From the NCBI GenBank assembly GCA_016780525.1, contig JADHLR010000081.1:1-7055 (forward strand): a DNA stretch of 7,055 nt, read 5' to 3'. Origin of the DNA: Candidatus Puniceispirillum sp. (GTDB lineage: Bacteria; Pseudomonadota; Alphaproteobacteria; Puniceispirillales; Puniceispirillaceae). Below are positions 1 through 4,207 of this stretch, one piece after another (the first letter of the stretch is position 1; every line of letters begins with the position of its first letter). Both the position numbers and the translations under genes were made by a program. The notes under the pieces are model-generated. The model did no database searches. It had not been told where the DNA came from and was given only the letters and a program-made list of their open reading frames with translations.

Positions 1-395
1 TCATCAAGCGCAGTTTTGTCTTCGGGTGCTGATTGCAGCGCCCGTGCCAAATTATCAATCGCGCCAACAAGGTCGCGGGCAAATTGGGTATGCCCGTATT
101 TACGAGCTGTTTCGGCCTCGCGTTCGCTACGACGCCGCATATTTTCGGTGTCGGCAAGCGCGCGCAATAGTTGGTCTTTCAACGCATCACGCTCGGCTGT
201 TATGGCCGCCAATGGGTCGGCATCAGCATCCGTAGCGGCTGGCGGTACCGCGTCATCTCCGGCTTCCGTCGGTTCTGGCGTTGCCGCCTGATCAATGGCG
301 TTGTGCAAATCGCTATCGGTGATTGGCGGCGCATCTTGTGCGGCATCACCTGATTGCGGATCTGCTGAATGTTCGCTGTCGGTTTTTTTAGACAT
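1..395 (-). CDS. grpE: GrpE, DnaK nucleotide-exchange factor (N-terminal part; 3' end beyond window)
   Basis: GrpE is a cytoplasmic co-chaperone that releases ADP from DnaK and resets the DnaK/DnaJ cycle. The minus-strand frame opens with ATG at 395 (MSKKTDSEHS...) and stays open to base 1, giving 131 codons. Residues 1 to about 62 are a disordered acidic, Ala/Pro/Asp-rich extension, common in alphaproteobacterial GrpE. From about residue 63 comes the long coiled coil with the family signature RALADTENMRRRSERE, followed by a segment containing ARKYGHTQFARDLVGAIDNL, which matches the start of the core domain. The C-terminal beta domain is missing only because the window ends. No good Shine-Dalgarno sequence precedes the ATG. 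hrcA is on the same strand but separated by an opposite-strand gene, so grpE probably has its own promoter; a heat-shock-like candidate lies 42 bases upstream. Identification is confident; the exact start is likely but not proven. Confidence 0.93.
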   Translation of the reverse strand, partial: MSKKTDSEHSADPQSGDAAQDAPPITDSDLHNAIDQAATPEPTEAGDDAVPPAATDADADPLAAITAERDALKDQLLRALADTENMRRRSEREAETARKYGHTQFARDLVGAIDNLARALQSAPEDKTALD

Positions 396-436
396 GGTAG
401 AATGTATCGACCCAAGCTATGTTCTGTGCGACCCTT

Positions 437-465
437 ATCTAAGTATCACAGAGGGTTTCGCCAAG
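437..465 (-). promoter_or_regulatory. Candidate heat-shock (RpoH-type) promoter of grpE
   Basis: On the minus strand CTTGGCG (465-459) is followed, after 15 bases, by CTTAGAT (443-437). This resembles the alphaproteobacterial RpoH pattern of a CTTG-type -35 and a CYTATNT-like -10. Transcription would begin near 430, giving a leader of about 35 bases. The match is partial (CTTGGCG rather than CTTGAAA, and one -10 mismatch). A housekeeping reading (TTGGCG, 16 bases, TTAGAT) is about as good. No CIRCE operator is seen nearby. Confidence 0.35.
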
Positions 466-517
466 AGCTAAAATCGATATTTTTTCAGTTTTTTACGAAA
501 AATTTTAAAATTTGAAA

Positions 518-539
518 GGCACATTTAAACCAATGCGCC
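518..539 (-). terminator. Terminator-like hairpin upstream of grpE
   Basis: On the minus strand GGCGCATT and AATGTGCC form an 8-bp stem with one G-U pair around a 6-base loop. An AT-rich tail follows (TTTCAAATTTTAAAATTTTT, 517-498). The plus-strand version has an A-C mismatch where the minus strand has G-U, so the minus strand is favoured. The tail is broken by A runs, so termination strength is uncertain. It would end transcripts arriving from the structured region at 540-650 before the grpE promoter. Confidence 0.35.
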
Positions 540-648
540 AGAACACTCAAAATATCCGACCTTTCAATCAATGGATGAAATCACCCGGCCTTTCTACCCG
601 CCAACCTGATCACACGCGCATTTGTGACCCCGCTTTTTGAGTGTTTGG
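538..648. repeat. Long-spaced inverted repeat, 11-bp perfect arms
   Basis: AACACTCAAAA at 542-552 is the exact reverse complement of TTTTGAGTGTT at 635-645, with 82 bases between. The pairing continues outward through CCA (538-540) and TGG (646-648) if base 541 is bulged, giving 14 pairs in all. Exact 11-bp arms are not expected often by chance in a few hundred bases, though AT-richness raises the odds. The arms contain CACTC and GAGTG in the orientation of CIRCE half-sites, but the other positions and the spacing do not fit CIRCE. Confidence 0.75.
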
Positions 649-733
649 TTGTATCATCTGGCAAGCTGTGAGAGATTACCCGTAGGCCGATGCGATAGCA
701 TCACAACAAAATGATCAGATCCATTGTATCCGC

Positions 734-1600
734 ATGCCAATTTTACAAAATAAACTCGTCTGGAAATCGATCGAAGCGCTGCATGACGAAGCCGTTGCAG
801 CGATGCGGGATGCCGCCATCGATATTGGCATCGTCACATCACGCCCAACAGCCATATTGCAGCAGAGTTCGGCCACACAGACGCCGCTCAAAACCGCAGG
901 CGGTGATGATGTCATGGCGCGGATTGATCAACTGCTTGGCAAGCTGGATGAAGATAATGACACGGCCACCGCGCAATCTGCACCGCCAGCAAATGACCAG
1001 ACCGCATCAACAGAAATAGCCGATGAGGCAACAGCCACCATCACCCAAGCCGATGATACGGCCGCCAATGTTGCTGCCAATGTTGCCGCCAGTGCGTCTG
1101 CGCCAGATGATGCAGCCGCAGATAAGCAAGATGATGACCCGGCGCGGAGTGAACTGGTAGTTGATGACCCGGTGCAGGATGAACCCGTACAGAGTGACCC
1201 CGTGCAAAATGACTCGGTTCAGGCGCTGAATGATATTGCCGCCGCCATTCATCAGGCACAGCAGAGCCAAATTGACGGCGACGCGTCCCCTGCTGATCCG
1301 GATTTGACGCCGGCACTTGATATGGCTGTTTTATCGGCAACGATTGCGGATGAAGTCCGCCACAGCGTATCGGCGATGATCGCCGCTGAAATGCCGCAAA
1401 TGGTACGTCAGGCCGTGGTCGAGGCCATCCGCGAGATGCCGACAGCCGCGCCCGGCCAGCCAACGCCAAAAGCCGCAAGAAAGACGCGGGCAAAACCCAG
1501 TTCTGCCAATAAAACCCCGGCCACTAAAACCACGGGCAAAGAAACCACGGGCAAAAAAGCGGTCACGAAAAAAGCCACAGCTAAAAAAGCTGCATCCTAG
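734..1600 (+). CDS. Hypothetical protein with acidic repeat region, PopZ-like helical segment and histone-like lysine-rich tail
   Basis: I do not recognise this 288-residue protein as a named family. Residues 1-45 look folded and helical (LVWKSIEALHDEAVAAMRDA). Residues 58-165 are acidic and low in complexity (about 26 D/E against 4 K/R), with a helix MARIDQLLGKLDEDND at 61-76, an ANVAANVAA repeat near 111, and four DPVQ-like pentapeptides at 144-163. Residues 200-235 form a likely amphipathic helix pair resembling the C-terminal motif of PopZ-type polar organising proteins; this is a weak resemblance from memory. Residues 246-288 are a basic tail (14 K/R, 1 E) with AKK/TKK/TGK repeats like histone H1-like, AlgP or PhaF tails, suggesting nucleic-acid binding. 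No signal peptide or membrane segment is seen. Codon use supports coding, and minus-strand frames here look like shadows. The ATG at 734 lacks a Shine-Dalgarno; the ATG at 914 has AGGCGG ten bases upstream and is an alternative start. The gene is convergent with hrcA and divergent from grpE. Confidence 0.75.
   Translation: MPILQNKLVWKSIEALHDEAVAAMRDAAIDIGIVTSRPTAILQQSSATQTPLKTAGGDDVMARIDQLLGKLDEDNDTATAQSAPPANDQTASTEIADEATATITQADDTAANVAANVAASASAPDDAAADKQDDDPARSELVVDDPVQDEPVQSDPVQNDSVQALNDIAAAIHQAQQSQIDGDASPADPDLTPALDMAVLSATIADEVRHSVSAMIAAEMPQMVRQAVVEAIREMPTAAPGQPTPKAARKTRAKPSSANKTPATKTTGKETTGKKAVTKKATAKKAAS
1163..1222 (+). repeat. Four degenerate 15-bp tandem repeats encoding (D/S/N)(D/E)(P/S)VQ
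   Basis: Units at 1163-1177, 1178-1192, 1193-1207 and 1208-1222 encode DDPVQ, DEPVQ, SDPVQ and NDSVQ in frame, residues 144-163 of the 288-residue protein. The copies differ mostly at synonymous or conservative positions, so the array looks old and selected for protein sequence. A separate 12-bp doublet (GCCAATGTTGCT then GCCAATGTTGCC) lies at 1064-1087. Confidence 0.85.
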
Positions 1601-2655
1601 CGGCCTAACACCCGCGCAATCGCCTTGCTGGTGTAGTCAACCATCGGAATGATTCGGGCGTAATTCATATGGCGTGGGCCAAGCACACCAACCGCGCCGA
1701 TCACTGAACGGTCAGCATTGCGATAGGGCGCAATGACAAGCGAACAGCCGGTCGATGCAAATAATTTATTCTCTGCACCAATGAAAATTTTCACACCATC
1801 GCCATCGCGCGTTGCATCGAGCAACCGCAGGGCATTTTCACGCGCATCCAGCGCATCAAACAATCCACGGATTTCGGTTAATTCTTCGACTGCCTGAATA
1901 TCATCCAGCAGATTCGCCTGCCCCCGCATGATCAGCGCGGCATCGGCGCCGCCCTCGCCATCAGACCAAATGCCAATGCCCTGCTCGACAAGGCTGGTTG
2001 TCAACGCATCAAGCTCGGCCCGATGTAAGGCGATATCTTCACGGATGACCGCCGCCGCGGTTTTCATTGTGCGGTTGGCAAGTCTGGCATTCATATAATT
2101 TGCCGCTGTCACTAAGGCTGATGATGGCAGGCCAACGGGTAAATCGATCAAACGATTTTCAACCTGTCCATCTGTTCTCACCAGCACAGCCAGCGCCCGG
2201 TTGACACCAATCGGCACAAATTCAAAATGCTGTAAATCAGCCTCACTTTTTGGCGACAGCACCAGACTGGCACAATTTGACAGCCCGGACAGGGTTTTGC
2301 CGGCATTATCGAGCAGCTGGTTCATCGAGATGCCTCGTGCGGCGCATTCGCTGTCGATGGTTGACCTCTCGTCCGACTGCAGATCACGGTTAAATTCCAT
2401 TAACCCGTCAACAAACAGCCGCAATCCGCTCTCGGTTGGCACCCGCCCTGCCGAGGTATGCGGCGCATACAGCAAACCAGCCTCTTCCAGATCGCTCATT
2501 TTACTGCGAATTGAAGCGGGCGATAAATCGAGTTTGGATGTTTTCGCCAGCCGACTCGAGCCAACCGGCTGCCCATCTTCAAGATAGGCCGAGACAACCT
2601 CGTGGAAAATTTCTAAACTGCGCGGCTTCAAGCCCTTTATACTGGCATCTGTCAT
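1597..2655 (-). CDS. hrcA: HrcA, heat-inducible transcription repressor
   Basis: HrcA is a DNA-binding repressor of class I heat-shock genes such as groESL; in the family it binds the CIRCE operator and needs GroEL to stay active. The 352-residue length is normal. The N-terminal winged helix is clear at about 10-75 (EIFHEVVSAYLEDGQPVGSS, the recognition region LSPASIRSKMSDLEEAG, then PHTSAGRVPTESGLRLFVDG). The C-terminal GAF-like domain ends in the typical FIGAENKLFA, APYRNADRSVIGAVGVLGP and NYARIIPMVDYTSKAIARVL. The recognition helix reads ASIRS where the family usually has ATIRN. The ATG at 2655 is supported because the conserved region begins within about 10 residues and the next in-frame Met is at 53. 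No Shine-Dalgarno precedes it. The gene is divergent from rph and convergent with the 288-residue gene, with stops overlapping in one CTAG. No perfect CIRCE (TTAGCACTC-N9-GAGTGCTAA) was found. Confidence 0.97.
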   Translation of the reverse strand: MTDASIKGLKPRSLEIFHEVVSAYLEDGQPVGSSRLAKTSKLDLSPASIRSKMSDLEEAGLLYAPHTSAGRVPTESGLRLFVDGLMEFNRDLQSDERSTIDSECAARGISMNQLLDNAGKTLSGLSNCASLVLSPKSEADLQHFEFVPIGVNRALAVLVRTDGQVENRLIDLPVGLPSSALVTAANYMNARLANRTMKTAAAVIREDIALHRAELDALTTSLVEQGIGIWSDGEGGADAALIMRGQANLLDDIQAVEELTEIRGLFDALDARENALRLLDATRDGDGVKIFIGAENKLFASTGCSLVIAPYRNADRSVIGAVGVLGPRHMNYARIIPMVDYTSKAIARVLGR

Positions 2656-2661
2656 GCAGAA

Positions 2662-2691
2662 AATTTATGCTAGGATAGTTAGCACGGTCAA
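2662..2691 (-). promoter_or_regulatory. Candidate sigma-70-type promoter of hrcA, placing the start at or next to the ATG
   Basis: On the minus strand TTGACC (2691-2686; 5 of 6 to consensus) and TAAATT (2667-2662; 4 of 6) are 18 bases apart. Only six bases separate the -10 from the hrcA ATG, so the predicted RNA would be leaderless or nearly so, in keeping with the absence of a Shine-Dalgarno. The spacer holds the dyad TGCTA-N7-TAGCA (plus strand 2668-2684), which could be an operator. A weaker alternative is TTGGCA (2727-2722), 16 bases, TAAAGC, which would give a leader of about 45 bases. Confidence 0.4.
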
Positions 2692-2773
2692 TTGCAGAAG
2701 CTTTATTTGCTCGTTTATTTATGCCAATGGCTGTATAGCGTCACCCGATAGCTGCGTTTTTAACCTTCACTAC

Positions 2774-2778
2774 AGGAA
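2774..2778 (+). promoter_or_regulatory. Ribosome binding site of rph that decides its start
   Basis: AGGAA lies seven bases before the ATG at 2786. The reading frame is open back to an ATG at 2654, but those 44 extra codons do not resemble RNase PH, overlap the hrcA start region and lack a ribosome site, so 2786 is the start. The rph promoter must lie in 2656-2785; TTGCAG (2692-2697), 18 bases, TATTTA (2716-2721) is a weak candidate. Confidence 0.8.
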
Positions 2779-2785
2779 ATTATTT

Positions 2786-3511
2786 ATGTCACGTCCGTCA
2801 GGCCGCTCTTTTGACCAGCTTCGGTCAATTTCACTTGAACCTTCAATTGCACTGCATGCCGAAGGATCCTGTCTTGCCAAATTTGGCAATACCCATGTTT
2901 TTTGCACGGCCTCACTTGACGAGCGGGTGCCACCATTTTTGCGCAATAGCGGCAAGGGCTGGGTCACCGCTGAATATGGTATGTTGCCGCGCTCGACGCA
3001 TAGCCGGATGGATCGTGAAGCCTCGCGTGGCAAACAATCTGGCAGAACGCTTGAAATTCAGCGGTTGATTGGCCGGTCGCTGCGGGCTGTTACCGATCTT
3101 CAGGCGCTTGGCGAACGCCAGATCAAAATTGACTGCGATGTGATACAGGCTGATGGCGGCACCCGTACAGCAGCGATCACCGGCGCCTGGGTGGCACTGC
3201 GCATTGCCTGCGAAAAACTGCTGCTGGCCGGTGCCATCACCAAATCGCCGTTGACCGGACAGGTTGCCGCCATTTCCTGCGGTGTATTTCAGGGCGTATC
3301 TGTTCTTGATCTTGATTATGACGAAGATAGCGCGGCGGAAATTGACGCAAATTTTGTGATGACAGCGGATGATCAGCTTGTTGAGGTGCAAGCGACTGGC
3401 GAGGCGCACCCATTCTCGCGTTCAACATTGAACCAGATGCTTGATCTTGCCTCTGCCGGCTGCGGTGAGATATTTCAGCTACAGCAACAAGCCGTCCGCG
3501 ACGCGCAATAG
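2786..3511 (+). CDS. rph: RNase PH, phosphorolytic 3'-5' exoribonuclease
   Basis: RNase PH removes nucleotides from the 3' ends of tRNA precursors and other RNAs using inorganic phosphate, releasing nucleoside diphosphates; the family works as a ring hexamer in the cytoplasm. The 241 residues match the usual length (about 238). Visible family blocks are RPSGRSFDQLR (3-13), HAEGSCLAKFGNTHVFCTAS (24-43), GWVTAEYGMLPRSTHSR (58-74), GRTLEIQRLIGRSLR (86-100), the phosphate-binding GGTRTAAITGA (124-134), and DLDYDEDSAAEID (175-187), whose D181 and D187 correspond to the metal-binding Asp180 and Asp186 of the E. coli enzyme. R87 and R127 match the phosphate/RNA-contacting arginines. The usual VQGT(A/G)EG reads VQATGEA (201-207), a mild substitution. 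It is the first gene of an apparent rph-rdgB-hemW operon, 41 bp before rdgB. Confidence 0.97.
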   Translation: MSRPSGRSFDQLRSISLEPSIALHAEGSCLAKFGNTHVFCTASLDERVPPFLRNSGKGWVTAEYGMLPRSTHSRMDREASRGKQSGRTLEIQRLIGRSLRAVTDLQALGERQIKIDCDVIQADGGTRTAAITGAWVALRIACEKLLLAGAITKSPLTGQVAAISCGVFQGVSVLDLDYDEDSAAEIDANFVMTADDQLVEVQATGEAHPFSRSTLNQMLDLASAGCGEIFQLQQQAVRDAQ

Positions 3512-3553
3512 GTGCAACACCCGCATAATTCAGCATAGCGAAAGCCATACCGC

Positions 3554-4207
3554 ATGAAACAGCAGCGTCGATTTGCCGAAAAACAATTGGTCATCGCCAC
3601 CCACAACAAAGGCAAGTTGCGGGAAATAACAGCGCTTTTTGACGGGTTTGATTTTACCGTGATCGCCGCCGACAGTCTCGGACTTGCCGAACCGGAGGAA
3701 ACCGAAACAAGTTTTCGCGGAAATGCCCTGCTCAAAGCCCGGGCGGCGGCACAGGCATCATCTTTGCCGGCGCTGGCGGATGATTCGGGGCTGGCGGTGG
3801 CCGCCCTTGACGGCGCGCCGGGCATTTATTCGGCACGCTGGGCCGCGCCTGATGGTGATTTTGACAAAGCCATGCAGCGTGTGCATGACGAATTAACACG
3901 TGTTGGCGCCAAAGATTTCGGCGCAACAGATTTGGGCGCAACAGATTTATCGGCGCAATTTATCTGTGCCCTGGCCGTGGTCTGGCCAGATGGTGATGAA
4001 GTCTGTGTCGAGGGCCGGGTAAGTGGCCGGATCAGCTGGCCACCTCGTGGCAATTTAGGGTTTGGCTATGATGCCATCTTCCAGCCGGACGGATATCACC
4101 AGAGTTTTGGCGAAATGGCACCGCAGGAAAAACACGCCATGAGCCACCGCGCCGATGCGTTTGCACAGCTGTTACAGCAGGTTTTCACCCCGTCAGATGC
4201 CAGCTAA
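3554..4207 (+). CDS. rdgB: RdgB/HAM1 family XTP/dITP pyrophosphatase
   Basis: This enzyme hydrolyses ITP, dITP and XTP to monophosphates plus pyrophosphate, keeping deaminated purines out of DNA and RNA. The 217 residues carry the family motifs: THNKGKLREI (16-25) with N18 and K21, ETSFRGNALLKARAAA (51-66), ADDSGLAVAALDGAPGIYSARWA (75-97) in which D77 corresponds to the catalytic Asp69 of E. coli, GFGYDAIFQPDG (169-180), and EKHAMSHRADAF (192-203) with the SHR substrate motif. The protein is about 20 residues longer than E. coli RdgB, partly through a short N-terminal extension and a repeat-derived loop GAKDF-GATDL-GATDL at 118-132 just before the FICAL strand. The ATG at 3554 has a weak GAAAG ten bases upstream. 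Its 3' end overlaps the hemW start by 11 bases, indicating one operon and probably coupled translation. Confidence 0.96.
   Translation: MKQQRRFAEKQLVIATHNKGKLREITALFDGFDFTVIAADSLGLAEPEETETSFRGNALLKARAAAQASSLPALADDSGLAVAALDGAPGIYSARWAAPDGDFDKAMQRVHDELTRVGAKDFGATDLGATDLSAQFICALAVVWPDGDEVCVEGRVSGRISWPPRGNLGFGYDAIFQPDGYHQSFGEMAPQEKHAMSHRADAFAQLLQQVFTPSDAS
3905..3949 (+). repeat. Three in-frame 15-bp tandem repeats inside rdgB
   Basis: GGCGCCAAAGATTTC (3905-3919), GGCGCAACAGATTTG (3920-3934) and GGCGCAACAGATTTA (3935-3949) follow head to tail. The last two differ at only one base, so that duplication is recent. They encode GAKDF, GATDL and GATDL (residues 118-132). A fragment of a further unit (CGGCGCAATTTA) follows at 3951-3962. 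Because 15 is a multiple of 3, copy number can change without breaking the gene. Confidence 0.92.

Larger units (their letters stand above)
518..648 (-). ncRNA. Possible structured small RNA or leader RNA (unrecognised)
   Basis: This is part of a 338-bp gene-free interval. On the minus strand a long closing stem (648-635 with 552-538) encloses hairpin A (629-608: GGTCACA, 8-base loop, TGTGATC) and hairpin B (586-573: GGGTG, ATTT, CATCC), followed by the terminator-like hairpin at 539-518. Hairpins A, B and the terminator each contain one G-U pair that would be an A-C mismatch on the plus strand, which points to minus-strand RNA. I see no signature of SRP RNA, tmRNA or RNase P RNA, and nothing that clearly identifies 6S RNA. 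No convincing promoter was found just upstream, so this could instead be a leader or read-through product, or only a DNA dyad. The fold was made by eye. Confidence 0.25.

Noticed and set aside
540..648. The CACTC/GAGTG inverted repeat as a CIRCE element
   Set aside because: The half-sites match only about 6 of 9 each and are about 90 bases apart instead of 9; the RNA-stem reading is more natural.
1041..1493. A 150-codon minus-strand reading frame inside the 288-residue gene
   Set aside because: Its His/Arg/Pro/Gln-rich product is typical of an antisense shadow of a GC-rich Ala/Asp-coding frame, with no domain or ribosome site.
2686..2712. A CIRCE operator upstream of hrcA
   Set aside because: CCGTGCTAA on the minus strand matches one half-site partly, but the expected partner nine bases away matches only about 4 of 9 positions.
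2654..2785. A 44-codon N-terminal extension of RNase PH
   Set aside because: The frame is open, but the residues do not resemble the family, overlap the hrcA start region and have no ribosome site; AGGAA sits at ideal spacing before ATG 2786.
4155..4196. Upstream start for HemW at 4155
   Set aside because: It would add 14 residues unlike HemW and overlap rdgB by over 50 bases; ATG 4197 places the radical-SAM motif at the usual distance from the N-terminus.
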